Source: Chlorokybus atmophyticus (taxonomy: Eukaryota; Streptophyta; Chlorokybophyceae; Chlorokybales; Chlorokybaceae). Taken from it: DNA of 64,000 nt. Location of the stretch: NCBI GenBank assembly GCA_009103225.1, contig RHPI01001616.1, positions 577,827-641,826 of the forward strand, read 5' to 3'. Position 1 is the first letter of the stretch; each line of letters opens with the position of its first letter. Below are positions 12,960-24,970 of the stretch, in pieces. The position numbers and the translations under genes are program-made. The notes beneath the pieces are model-generated. The model ran no database searches. It was not told the DNA's origin and saw only the letters and a program-made list of their open reading frames with translations.

Positions 12960-15265
12960 TGGGCGCGGTACTTGTAACCCGAGTGCCCCGCTAAAGCAGC
13001 TGAGGTCGGGCGGGCGGGCGCTGTTTCATTCGTTGTAATGGGTTTGTGTGCGTGAGCTGCTGTCACAGCAAGCCAGTAGTACTGCTTGTTCTCAATCTGA
13101 AGGGCAGCTTGGCCCCTATGCTGCTGCTGTCCCTTTCTGCTTTGGCCTAGGTCGTGCTTGTGCGTGCCATAGCTTTACTGTACCATGTGAATGCACGCCG
13201 TCACCTTGACTCTTCCTTCCGCTCAGCCAGTCGAGAGGACAGCGGCTACCTCTTGAAGGCACATGGCTGTCGTATGTTGATCCCTGTGCATTAGTTCGTT
13301 CCCACATACTCTCTTGCTGCTTGGGGCTAGGGTTTAGAGGTAGCTCATTTGGTTGGTCGTGCGGGGGTCGCCCATTAGGGTTCTTCTTGGGTACGCCTCC
13401 GCCCAGAAAAAGTCCACAGCCCGCAGTCACAGCACCATGATGTACATATGTACATACATTCAAACAATCCAGGTCAACCCGGACACCCCTGCCCAGCCCA
13501 ACCTCCCACCACAGAGGCACCCCCAACCCAATCAGCCTGATACCGTGGGGGCCGCTGTAGCTGGCCCCCTGCAGGCTTTGTTGCCAATTGGGGCATCGAC
13601 AGTGTTTGGGCAAGTTATATGTCAGGTAAGTGTTTATAGTACTGTAATGTACGCGAATCCTACATATGGTACATATGCGCCTGTGTCTAGTTGTTGATCT
13701 CCTTTCATTTCAGCCATTGGTGGGAAAATACGGAAAATGATCAAGAAGCTGCGGGCGGACATGAAGAGAGACATGGAGGACCTGGAGAACTGGGGAGGCG
13801 GTAGGCATACGAGCTTGGGACTCTTTAGCGATAAGACTTGACACCTGGTGGTACAACTCTTGAAGCTGACTTGTTAGAGTTGGCAGCTAAGGGAGGTTAC
13901 CTGCAGCTGCCTTGCTTACAGCTCTTACATATGAGCTTGAGTTGCGATGATGCACACACTTTACTATTTGGTTCATACACAGTCTTCTCTGCCCACACGT
14001 ACGCACGCACGCACAGTTCACGCGCGGGAGATAAAGTCGGAGAGATGTTTGCATTGTTGGCCCCAGCCAAAGGCTTAGGAACTACCCTATCGCAAGTTGT
14101 GAAGGTAGTAAAGTTGTTGTGGGGACTGTCTGATTCTCAGTTGGTGAACTGTGCATTGTTCATTGCAAGGCATTCCATATGCCCAGCCATGATCGCTGTT
14201 GTGTTGCTGCATGCGAACTCACTTTGTAAGGTACATTTAGCACGAACGGAATGCAGCGCTGCAGCAAGTGAGTTGTCACATGAAAACTGAGTACATGCTT
14301 GCACTATAGCTACTTGTACTATGCGGCATGCTGGCATTTGTGTCCCAGCAGCGCAGCGCTGCTCGGAGCCTTCTTTCGCCCTCCGCCCTGCGCCCTCCAC
14401 ACAACCCGCTTTGCTCCAACCGCCACTTGGGTTCGTTGCTTCTTCTTCAATCATGTTGTTGTTGTTGTTGTTCTCTTTCTTTTCAGATTGATTTTGGATG
14501 CCATCTGCATGCAGCATTAGCGTACATCTCTGTCCCCGCCATGGCTACAGCCGCAACCAGTCCCAACAGGCAACAGGTACTTGCAACGCAGCTCTGCAGC
14601 AGCGGCCAGTGGTTGAAGAGTCTTCAAGCCTATGTTCGGCGCCAAACTGTGCGCTATTGCGTGCTCAAGTGTGCGCGTGCTGTGCTTGCCGGCACGACGA
14701 CGCTGAAGGTAGTCCACTGCGAGTCGTTGTCGTCGTCGCCTTGGCCGTTGGTGTCGTTGTTGTCCGCCTAGAGCTTTTGCTATGCTGTTCCTGTTGGCTC
14801 GCAACTGCCTTTGCTTGCCTGACATCATGATGGTGGTCCTGACAGTGCTCTTTGGCCGAGGCTTGCTTGCTTGCTTGTGTATGCCACCGTTGAAAGGTGG
14901 AGCTGCTGCTTCAAGGGTAAGCCGCGGCAGTGTTGTGGTATGTGTAATTGTCACGAATTTCGGCCTGACCCACATCAATTACTGCTTGTTAAGCAAAAGG
15001 AGGAGAAAGCGTCCCAGTTGCAAGTTAGCTGTGAATTGCACAACTCTTCATCAGCTTTGTTTCTCACTGCCAATGAGTGATCAGTGAGTACATGTTGAGT
15101 GATTGTTGTGACAGTTGATAAGTGTGTGTGCAGCAGTGGGTGGGTTCCAGCCAGAGACAGAGCCAACACGCTTGCACTCAGCTTCATCATCGCACATGCA
15201 TGGAGCACCACCGCAGCTAAAGCATTGGCGCACAAGTAAGCGGTCTTGCCAGCATGTCATCACTC
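12960..15265 (+). repeat. Gene X cassette, copy 2
   Basis: Second copy of the gene X block, tail-to-tail with the intact lipase. The GTCGCCCATTAGG block is at 13366, the Pro/Gln-rich exon at 13470-13625 (VGAAVAGPLQALLPIGASTV, open throughout) ends CAG|gtaagtg, and a charged exon starts at about 13714 (IRKMIKKLRADMKRDMEDLE). A Cys-rich segment at 14500-14730 matches 10030-10260 of copy 1 in the same frame (RN..Q..GTCNAAL), and the KGKPRQCCGMC segment is at 14905-14945. Frame agreement between diverged copies argues that these were coding exons. The acceptor of the charged exon reads ttcag here. Full exon order and function not resolved. Confidence 0.6.
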
Positions 15266-15708
15266 CTTTCAGTTGCTTTGTTCCACAACACAAGGCCACA
15301 CATGGCTCAATTACTGCCCTTGTTACCGGGTGGGGAGTCTGACACGCGCATCATGACGTGTATGTGTAACTAACTCTCGCTCATGTTTCTGATGTGCAGG
15401 TATGATGATGAATTGCCTTGCAAGCTTAGCATTGGGCTGGGCAGCAAGAAAAAGGGTGTGAGCTAGCAGGGGTGAGTGCGCAGACTGGTCCTGAGTTGAC
15501 ACACGTGTAGGCAAGTGATAACTATAATCAACGTGGGCACTTTGTTTGTTGATTTTGCATGCGACTTCACGCACTTTGCGTGCAGCATACTTAGCAAGCA
15601 CAAACGCCCATACCGTTTCAAGATTTGTCCCACTATACACTCACACCTTTCTCTGCTGCCCTAACTAAGACAAGACATGTATATGCCGTAATGGATGATC
15701 TATGCACT

Positions 15709-18700
15709 TCATGCGACCTTGTCAAGCACGTGTTGCTGCTGCGGCAAAGTTGTGTTGCTGTTGGGTGTAGTAGACTCCTCCTTGATCACTTCCCTCCAGC
15801 GGTCGTTCACAGCGTCGTATACGAGGCCCTTGTTCTTGTCGGTCACGCGCCACGCGGCCGGAATGCACGTGTCGGGATACATCACGTTGGTGATCTTGTG
15901 CATCAGCGCAGGATCGCGGCTCGGGTCCACCATGTGCAGGTGAACCTGTATGTGTGTGCGTGTGTGCGCTTGCGCGCATGTGTTTGTCATTGTGTGTGTG
16001 CGTGCAGGCATTGGTGCTCATTGCAGTCACATGTGTGCTTTACCTCCAAGTTGTGGCAGCCGGACACGGATGGACCCGGCAGAAAGAAGAAAAGATCGCT
16101 GCGTTCTTTGTTGTACACGTCAACCTTATACATGTCGCGCTTCAACGCCACGCCACCGTGCTGATACCTGATGAACACGCACGCACACGCAAGTGAAGTG
16201 AGCCACTGGCGATGTATGCAGAATTGGGTCAGGTATGTGGGAAGAGAGTTCAACTGCATCACTTACGGGCTGGAGATGTTGAGCCAGCCCATGGGGACCT
16301 GCGTGCATGTGTAGCAGAGTGCATCACCACATCAGTAGCAGTTGAGCAGTTTAGACAAGACACGAGCTGATAAGTTTAACTCAACAGAAGAATAGCTACA
16401 TGCGCATACACGCATGCACACGGCGTGCATGGCATGCACACGCTGACTCACGCACATGCACATGTACGCACGCACCTTTGGAACGATGTCGTGTACGTGA
16501 ACAACGCGCAGCATCTGCCAGCCAATGTCGCTGTCAATATCATCATCATAATTATCATGCCATCATCAGTACCATCATCATCATCATCATCATCATCATC
16601 ATGCATAGCAACGCTTCCAGACTCAGTGTTGACAAGCTGCCTCCAGCAGCAACAACAACAACAAGCACTGTTTGAGCACCTTCAAGTTGGCAGTGGACTC
16701 CTCTGGCACCAACACAGCATCCAGCAAACTCATTATCACTGGCCCGAGCATTGGTGCGGGCCAGCCAATGAGCGCAAGTGCACTCACCAACACTGCCAGC
16801 TGACCACACCAGACCACAACACAACACAACATGATCAGCATCCCAACAGACAAAGAGATGGGAGAACGCGCTGCTTGACAACCCAACATAACATACCCAG
16901 CTGTCGAGGTGCAACACGCCTGTGGCGATGTGATACACAGCAAGCAGGAAGACGAGGCTGCCAATTGGACCAACCATGTCCAACCCACGCCAGATCCATC
17001 CTGCCGCTGTTGACAACGGTGACTTTGCTGCTGCTGTTGTTGAAGTTGTTGTCGTTGTGCTGGCGGGTCCAAAAGCTCGCGCGAAACGCACGTCGCCTAC
17101 ACGCGGCGCCGCAAATGTCACCGCAGTCACCGGCGGCGGGACCTTGTGGTTGTTTGTAAAATGGTCACGCAGGTCCTTGATGTTGTCTTTCATGTTGTTC
17201 TCGCCAGCGTCGTGGATGGCACCGGTGACGTCTTTCACGGGGTGCGTGGGTGAGAAGAGTGTGGTGCTGATGTCATATGCGTTCATACACGCCAACGCAC
17301 CCCCAAGGCTATGTCCCGTTGTGGTGATGCTGCGTATCTTCACGCCACTATCCACAAGTTGCTTCAAGCATCTGTACACTTGCATGCGCGGCGGGCCCAC
17401 ATACACGTTGCTGTTGGGTTCCTTCTCTTTGCCCTCGGGCCCGAGGATCGTTGGGTCTGCCTCCGTGTACACCTGCTTGAAGCCATACTCCACACGCGCA
17501 TCATGGCCTTTCTGAGTACGCCAAAACATTCTGGCAAAGTAGAGTCCCCACTCTTTGAGCAACACTCCCCACATGCGCACATCGGCCAACAACACATTGC
17601 CGACATGGCCACTCTGCTTGTTCTCTGCCTCAACAATCTCGTGGTAGGCCTCTGAGTTGAGTGTGCGTGGCACGCCTACGAGCACGCCCGCCAGCAACGC
17701 TATGAGGAGAGTGGCGGGAAAGCTGTCGAGGAGGGAGTGTGAGTAACCCCCCAACAACAGGTGCATGTGGGGTTTGATGAAGAGGGTGAGGGCGCCCAAA
17801 GCCAACAACACGGTCTTCCCATCGATGATGTCGGGGAAAGGACTGAACTTTAGAAGCTGGGTTGGGACGCGGTTTTCATATACGGGCTCGCCCTGATTCC
17901 ATGCCACCTGAATAGAAAGACGCGTGTGTGTGTGCGTGCGCGTGCGCGTTCGCGTGCGCGTGTGCGTGTGCGTGTGCGTGTGCGTGTTGTACACATCAAC
18001 GTTGTTGTGTGTTCAAGAGTTGATATGTGTACACTCGTGCACTCACATGTGGTATCTTGCCGTTTTCAGTCCACTCGTCATGAGTGATGGTCCCTCTCCA
18101 CGAAATGACCACATCCACCCCCTGATCCTTGTCATCCTTCTCGTCCTTCTCCTCAACAGCAACGTACCCAATGAAGTTCTTCCTCTTGTCTTGGCCTCTC
18201 TCCACCAACTTGTAGAAGCCCGAGTCCGCGTAAAGCACACGCACCGCACGGTACCTCTTCGAGTCGGGACCGAGGGTGAGGAAGTCTTTGGGGTCGTTGT
18301 CTACCTTGTCGTTGCTGAACAGGTAGCTGCTGTTGTTGTTGTTGTTGTTGTTGTTGTTGAGAGGGTTGATGAGGGTGAAAGGAGTGAAGCGGCAGTCGCC
18401 AAAGTGGGGGCTGTACACGTTGCGGGTCTGTAGGGAGTCGTATGTGGCTTGAGCTAGCTCACCGTACTTGACAACCTCACGCCTCCACTCCTCCTGGACC
18501 TGAAGGTTGAGACAGATGAGTGGGTGAGAGATTGAAAATGCAACACGCATGCACGCACATGTGCTTACACACGCACCTGCGTACGCACACAAAAAACATA
18601 CACACGCACGCGCACGCGCACACGCACACGCACACGTCACCCACAAACTGCTTTACCGAGTCCTTCGGTGGTCGTAAGGTTGTCTCCCTCTCCCTCCTGC

Positions 18701-18887
18701 TCATGTCCATGATGGCGCGTATCTGGTTGCGCGACGGCTTGCTGTTGGGTTTTGCATTGGCGTTGGTCGATTTCAACGGGTACAACTTGTCGCGCCAGGC
18801 CGTCCAGGTGGCGAGCGTTGCGAGGAGGTTGGGTTCATTCAGGAGCTCGTGGACGGGGCGTGAAGGAGGTGGTGAAGGTGTCGCCAT
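15709..18887 (-). CDS. Class-3 lipase / plant-type phospholipase A1 with membrane insertions
   Basis: Hydrolyses acyl esters of (phospho)lipids; closest in layout to plant phospholipase A1-II/DAD1 proteins. Eight exons join in phase: 18657-18887, 18047-18499, 16897-17907, 16680-16799, 16476-16514, 16267-16298, 16044-16167 and 15709-15945, giving 748 aa. Residues 80-225 hold the PLA1 N-domain (REVVKYGELAQATYDSLQ; VVISWRGTITHDEW). Nucleophile Ser428 is in GHSLGG, Asp614 in VVHVHDIVPK and His667 in GCHNLEVHLH, a complete triad. Odd features are two hydrophobic segments (about 259-307) before the Ser and two more (about 540-592) between Ser and Asp, all within the hydrolase core, and an Asn run from a GTT repeat at 18333-18359. 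The fourth exon start is the least certain, because a strong internal gtgagt lies 12 bases in. Confidence 0.88.
16573..16602. repeat. (CAT)n trinucleotide repeat in a lipase intron
   Basis: About ten perfect CAT units within the intron between lipase exons 4 and 5. Confidence 0.9.
17924..17988. repeat. GTGTGC/GCGTGC microsatellite in a lipase intron
   Basis: Alternating gtgtgtg and gcgtgcgcgt units between lipase exons 2 and 3; a similar tract occupies the first intron at 18597-18640. Confidence 0.85.
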
Positions 18888-21755
18888 TGTGTGGAATAGA
18901 TGGACAATAGAAGGCACCTGCGGGAGGGATGTTGAGGGGATGGTGCCAAGCTGGGGCAGTGATCGGTTTGCAGCGACTGCATCAATCACATGCTCACATG
19001 TACCGCATTGATATCAGAGAGCACGTAGGCAACTACTCGAGATGCATGTGTGGACTCTTGAGTGCTAATGTGGGACTCCCGGTCGTATATACACAGCACC
19101 CAGCCCAGACGCTGTAACAACCACATTGTATAGAAGAACAAAAGGGGACAGACACACGCTTCTGTGCCTACCCACACAGGCAGCAGCTTGTCATGCAGGC
19201 ACCCCAAGCCAGGCATAAAACTCTCTGACACCTATTGGAAAAAGGCCCAGCCACCATGAGCTTACCCCTTGAGCTTCAGCAGAGCAGATGCCGGGGAGCT
19301 GTAACTATGCTGGCCCTTCTGCTGCACTTGTCACCGGCATGCAAGGACGCACACAGCGCTGCCGCCGCTGTATCTCTTCTGGTGTGGAGCAGACAGTCAG
19401 TTCTGCTCTCCGCAAACCGGAGCAAAGCATTTATACTCCAACCTCATGTACATTTCCTCTCACCTGCAAATGGTTCTGGTCATAGCCTGACTAAGTCACT
19501 CCGCCGTGACATGTCAGTAGCGGCGTTTCTTTCACACTCCCTGCGTCAGAGGTCAATGCTACATGGTGATCTAAGAGGGCGTTGTGACGTCGCTGCGTCA
19601 GCCCAAGCGCGGCGAACGACGTCTTTTGGCGGACTCCGGCATTGACGCCGTACTGGCAGTGCTGCGCGATTGCTTCCCGTGCCAGCCTGAGGAAGCCGTG
19701 ACATGTCCTTGGTAGCGGAAGATATCAAGGGAAAACCTTCCGTCAGCACTGAAAGAACGGTTTAAACCAATAAAAGTTTTAAGAGGGTTTTATTGAAAGA
19801 CCCTCACATCATGTCACTGTGATTCATCACAAGACCCTCACATGATGTCAGTCCGACCGACCGATTCTGATATGGCACATGAGATGGACTGGTAGATTTA
19901 AACATATAGGAGGACATGATTATGGGATAATACTTTTTGAATTACCATTTGCAATACTACAAAAGTTATAACATTATTGCAGTACTATCATATGTATATT
20001 CGTTTATCCAATGAAGACGCATACGGTCTTGTATAATACGTCGTACGTAACTTATATGACAAGTACCTTGCTGACACAATCAAACATGCAACGATCCGTT
20101 AACAACCTTAATTACCGATAAACTTTCATACGGGAGTGCAGTATGAAATGCTGGTAAGGTAAGCGTGGCTTCCGTGGAGATTAATTGATTATTTGTATGT
20201 TAATCGCTGACTCACTGACAATTGGTTGTTGTGCTACACGACCATTACAATCAATATGCACTTCATTACGTTACATATGGCAGGTATCGCATTTAATGCG
20301 ATACCTGCTTTATACTCATGACACGGTTAGCAAGTGAAACATATCATACAAGCGCATAAACACATGAAAAGAGCGCGAGGGGCTATATGATAAAAATAAT
20401 CTACGTGACGGTGTATGGAAGGGTCAACATGAGCATTGCATGACGCCTGCAACATGCATGCATGTGAATCGCATTACACGTATTCCTACATTCAACATTT
20501 CCACTCACACGTACACATACGCATGTTGACTTCAAAAGGGTGGTAGTACATATCTTACATTGTGTACTAATTAAAGATAGATGGTTACAACGCTGCCGTA
20601 GCCCCAATTGAAATTTGCGTGCATTTTGCCGTGTGTTTGCAATGCATTGGGCCCCTCCGCGCGGGAGTTGCTTGTTTGCCACTCCTATGTTTGCTATACA
20701 CGTTGCAAGATCATCAATTTACGCACTCAATCTTGCTATTACCTCACACCATTCCTCTCCAAAAATAACTTCGGTGAGTCAGTTAATGCATAGCGTTGTC
20801 AGTTATATGCAAGCGTAATATGGGCCCAAGCAATAGGATATGGAGACCATAATAATTAATCATGTTATTCCTAATTAGAAGCAATGGCAACAAACGCAAC
20901 CTTGCTACGATGCAAGGGAAACATTGCTTGTAAGGCGCGTTGCACAATTCAAAGAGACATTGAGCGTTATTAGAGACTTTATCAAGTTTAATCCACTCTT
21001 TATCTTATTTGCATCCGCATGCCATTGGGCCGGTTGCACCGGCCATTAATGTATGGCAACACGATTTGAATAATAAATTGAAAAAGATCTATATATACAG
21101 ACCTATTTAACTTAGCTTTCTAATTACCCGGACCTCACATATGTGTTATCCATTCAATTGCAAGGCTTGCGAGGTTACTTGCTAAACAATCTTGCAAGAA
21201 GCTTTCTTTCGAAATGCAGGTGCCTTTTAGGTGTAGTTATATAATAATCTACTTGATAAGTTTATGTACTCGCGTAGTTAAATGTGAAAACCCATATTCT
21301 TGCGTTTTCGATTATTTACATATTTATCTTATAGATTTTATTACTTACATTGGCATGCCGGCGTCTATTATGACGATGATCAGAGCTCGGAAATTTTATT
21401 ACCTAACGCAATTGATTGGCAAGGTCCCCTTGTTCAACTACACGCATGTAAAGTGAGGGAAGGCTTATTATAATGTAAACATATTGACATCGAATGTGCA
21501 TAGGCACGTCGGTTGTGTAGGAGGAAAAAAGAGGGGGGAGGGGGGGGGGGNCGCGCAGGCACGCATGCGACAGGTATTTTGCATGTGTGCGTGCACGAGC
21601 GTGACTGCATGGGTGCACACATAGGCATGTGCAAGTGTGCGCGCGGTGTTGCATGGGCGTGCGTGTGCGCTCATTCGTCTGCGTCAGATGGTGAGCTCTA
21701 TTTGCAACAACTTGCACTGCAACACAAGTGCCACTTGCTCACTCCACTTGTTCAC
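18888..21755. other. Gene-poor interval, AT-rich after 19.8 kb
   Basis: Upstream of the lipase ATG there may be a promoter, but no core element is clear. Plus-strand ORFs near 19235-19645 have no recognisable domain, so I do not call a gene. From 19.76 kb the base composition drops sharply to AT-rich DNA. A short direct repeat (agaccctcacat...atgtca) occurs at 19798 and 19831. Confidence 0.5.
20280..20308. repeat. Perfect 14-bp-arm palindrome
   Basis: GCAGGTATCGCATT, one T, then its exact reverse complement. Lies in the AT-rich spacer, with no gene beside it. Confidence 0.9.
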
Positions 21756-21759
21756 TCCC

Positions 21760-23130
21760 CCAGGTTGGTACCATTCCGTCACTCCCTGTTCCTCTCTTGC
21801 CGGCCCATCCATCATCCATCTTGGTTGGGACCCCCCCCCCCCCTTCCGCCCCCCAAACACACACGTTTCAAAGCAGGTGTCCGTACTGGGGACATCATCT
21901 ACCTCTTTCCCGCCACGTCCACGAGCTTCTTAATGACACAAACCTGCTTGCAAAGCTGGCGGAGTTGACGGCATGTCGCATGTGAGCGGTGTACGCGCTA
22001 AACATGGTCACAGACACAACGGTTAGGCCTGCGCCCGACCAATATCTATGTGAAATCCATTGCAGCAAGCCAACGCGCAAACACGTGTATGCGCTTCCCT
22101 ATGAGGGAGTGGGAGACTCTCTCATTCTCTCTGGCAGAGCGACGACTATTAAAGGACACAAATACATGGGTGCCAGGGTGGGTGGGAACTCGGGCTTCTA
22201 CAGATTGGTGAAGAAGGGGTATTGACAAAGAGCAAAAGAAACTCATTAGGTACGTCGTTGCGTTCAAGGAGAAGCATGCATCCTTCATATGAGAGCCGAG
22301 GAGGAGGGGACGCATATGGTTGTCACGTGTAGAGGAACCGTTACCACTGATGAGATGGACAGCAAATGCCAATTTGCCACCCATCTCATCGGTGTCCTGC
22401 CAACGAGTTTACGTTTAAATGGACCGATGTCAGCTCTTAAGCACAAAGTCGCCAACAACAACAGTAACACGCACGCGCACACAGTGACAACAACGTGTCC
22501 ACGCAGGTGGCGTGAAACCGCGGCAAACCCATGCTTGAGAAGTACCCGAGATTTTCAAGGAGCGTTTGTTGGCTTTGGGCGACCTCATCCTCCTGGGCAA
22601 GCCCCACATTCACTTGGTGTTGGGCAAGCACGCCTCCACTACCATCTCTCATCGGTGTGTTGGCATGTGTGCTCATAGGCTTGCCATGCAGACTCAAGTC
22701 AGAGGAGTGCTTCCCGGCTGAGAGTGGCAAACACTGTTGGCAAACACTTAAGCGTGTTGCGAGACGTGCGCATGTGGAGCGTGTTGCTCAAAGGGATGGG
22801 CTACTGCTTTGTGCGCGTAGAGCATGGGTTCAAGTAGGTGTACACGGAGGCGGACAAGGACATCCTCCGGCCGGAGGTAGGGAGAAGGAACCCAACAGCG
22901 GGGTATATGTGGGCCCGCCGCGCACGCAAGTGGATAGTTGCTTGAAGCAAGGTGTAAACAATCAAACAACTCCAGCGTGTCACCGCCAGTGTCAGTACTG
23001 ATGTGTGCAGCGCCGAGTATGAGCACGCGCCTTTGCACCGGCAAACACAACAACAACAACAACGTTGCTGATAACATCGGCGGCGTGGATCTGGCGTGGA
23101 TTGGACAGTGTTGGTGGCATCACACAATAT
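21760..23130 (+). pseudogene. Truncated lipase pseudogene, inverted copy
   Basis: A decayed copy of the lipase N-terminal two-thirds in the opposite orientation. Recognisable pieces in order are HVHELLNDTNLLAKLAELTA (intact gene: PVHELLNEPNLLATLATWTA), the GGNSGFYRLVKKG segment near 22180, the hydrophobic segment (IGVLACVLIGLPCRLKSEE), EKEPNSGVYVGPPRTQVDSC near 22885 and the GVDLAWIG end of exon 3 near 23085. Frameshifts separate these pieces, there is no GHSLGG serine motif, and the last five exons are missing. It ends 30 bases before gene X copy 3. Confidence 0.85.
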
Positions 23131-23156
23131 GAGGTACATACACGCGAGGCATGATG

Positions 23157-24970
23157 TTGTTACTGCGACAACGGCGGTTGATTGCTGTTGATATGGCGTT
23201 AGAGCTTTGTGCCTGTCAGGCGAAGGGTGAAATGAGGCTTCGAGCAGCGCTGCATTGGTGGTACGCAAATAACAGCATGCTCGTGCAAGGCAAGTGCACA
23301 ATTGGTTCCATGTGACAGCTCCCTTGCCACCGTACCTATGTGAACCTCAGTGCATGCCAGCTGTGATGGCAGGCTGCTACATGTGGAGCGCGTATGAAAT
23401 GTGATTGCACTTTAACAGACAAACTGCTTAACCATCTCACCACCTTGCCATCAGATAGTCCACATTTCAACTACCACAACAAGTTTTCATTGAAGATCAC
23501 TAGCCTCTATCGGGTGCCAACAAGGCAACCACATCTGTGATGCACGAGACAATTAGTGTGCACTGTTGCACACTGTTGCCAAAGGTTAATGCTCAGATCT
23601 ATGAACAAAGTAGCAATATCTACTTACTTAGCAACAAATACCGGCGAGAAGTCTTCCCACATCTTTCTCGCCCAGGTGTCTTCAAAAGTGCTCATAGATC
23701 TTCTCAAAGCCCCATGTCCACATCATTGCGCAGCTTCTCGATGTCACTTCACAGCTGTTTCATGTCCTCCCGCAAAATTCTGCCATCTGAGAGTCTTCGC
23801 GTATCATGCAAATCATTGCCAAAACGCTCATGCAACCATAAAAAGCCCGTGTTCGCGTCTTTTCGCAGCTTCTTCATGTCCCTGGACATAGTCTTCTGCA
23901 GCTTCTCCATCCTTTCATGCAAGGAAACACTGAATGCCTGGCAAGCAGCCACACCATAATCACAGCACGATGTGTTGCAACACTGCGTACATAACACCTG
24001 TTACAAACACTCACCTGATTAATAGCAATCCCAACCATTGCCGCTGGAACAATTTGCAGCATTGCCTACAGAGAGTTTCCTTATGTTGCCATGGTCAAAC
24101 GCTGTTGAGGTGGGGCATTCGCCTGAAGCTGGGTGTTTCATTGAGAAGGGGTGTCCGGTTGGCCCGGGATGCTTAACTGCTGCTGTGCCTGCGGGCGAAA
24201 TAGTAGTAAATGCCTTATAAGTGGTCGTCCCCAAGGGGAAGCCTAATGGGCGACCCCGCACGCCCAACCACTAGCCATGGGTTGCATCCCCTAACCCAAG
24301 AAGCAACGGAGTATGTGAGAAACGACGACAGTAAGGTTAGCGACAGCAATGCCTGGAACAATAAAGGACAAGTAGCATACCTATAAAGAGCAACCGCTGC
24401 TCTCTCAGCTGCCTACCGCGGCGGGGCAGTTGCCACAACAGTATGAGTCTGCTTGCGTCTTCACATGGTATATTAAGCTCTGGCACGGGCATGCATAAGC
24501 AACACACCCCGCCCATGCCGAAGCAGAGAAAGCAACTAAGAGAAGCGGGCGACAGCAGCAGCTGCTGCAGCACACAGCTATAGTAGTTGCTTGCTTGCTT
24601 CCTTGCGTCAATTTGCGTAAACAGCTTGATGCAGGCGAGCCAATAGGTGCCTGCTGCAACATGCAAATTCGAAGTCCAATTACCTGCACAAGCCCATCAC
24701 CACCCTGAACACAGCGCCCACCAGCCAACCTGAGCTTCTCCGTGGCTACTTTACGAAACAGCGCCCTTGCCTTATACCTTGGTGATAAGTACTGACTCGG
24801 ATAACTGCTGACTGAGTACTGATTGGGACTGCCGAAAACATCAGTTGATAATTTACTTACTACGCTATATAATATGACCTAGCTATTATATTTATCGGAG
24901 TTTGAGATCTTATGGTTTGTGCCAGGTTTTAAAACTCCCAGTCAGACCCGCGGTCTTCAACGCTAATGCT
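23157..24970 (-). repeat. Gene X cassette, copy 3 (inverted, 3'-truncated)
   Basis: Minus-strand copy of the gene X block. The upstream similarity with copy 1 includes a CTGGCACAAACCATA-like stretch and a CAGTAGTTATC-like stretch (8270-8430 versus 24970-24790). The GGTCGCCCATTAGG block is at 24250, and the hydrophobic exon (IVPAAMVGIAINQ) ends CAG|gtgagtg at 24015. The charged exon is 23749-23937 (62 codons, MEKLQKTMSRDMKKLRKDAN). After its TGA, similar heptads continue in frame (SDIEKLRNDVD). The Pro-rich exon contains TAA and TAG, so this copy is probably dead. The 3' half (Cys-rich exons) is missing. Bases 23157-23583 recur exactly at 29381-29807. Confidence 0.6.

Noticed and set aside
19235-19645. 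136-codon ORF upstream of the lipase as a gene
   Set aside because: Ala/Ser/Leu-rich without motif, homologue or splice context that I recognise.
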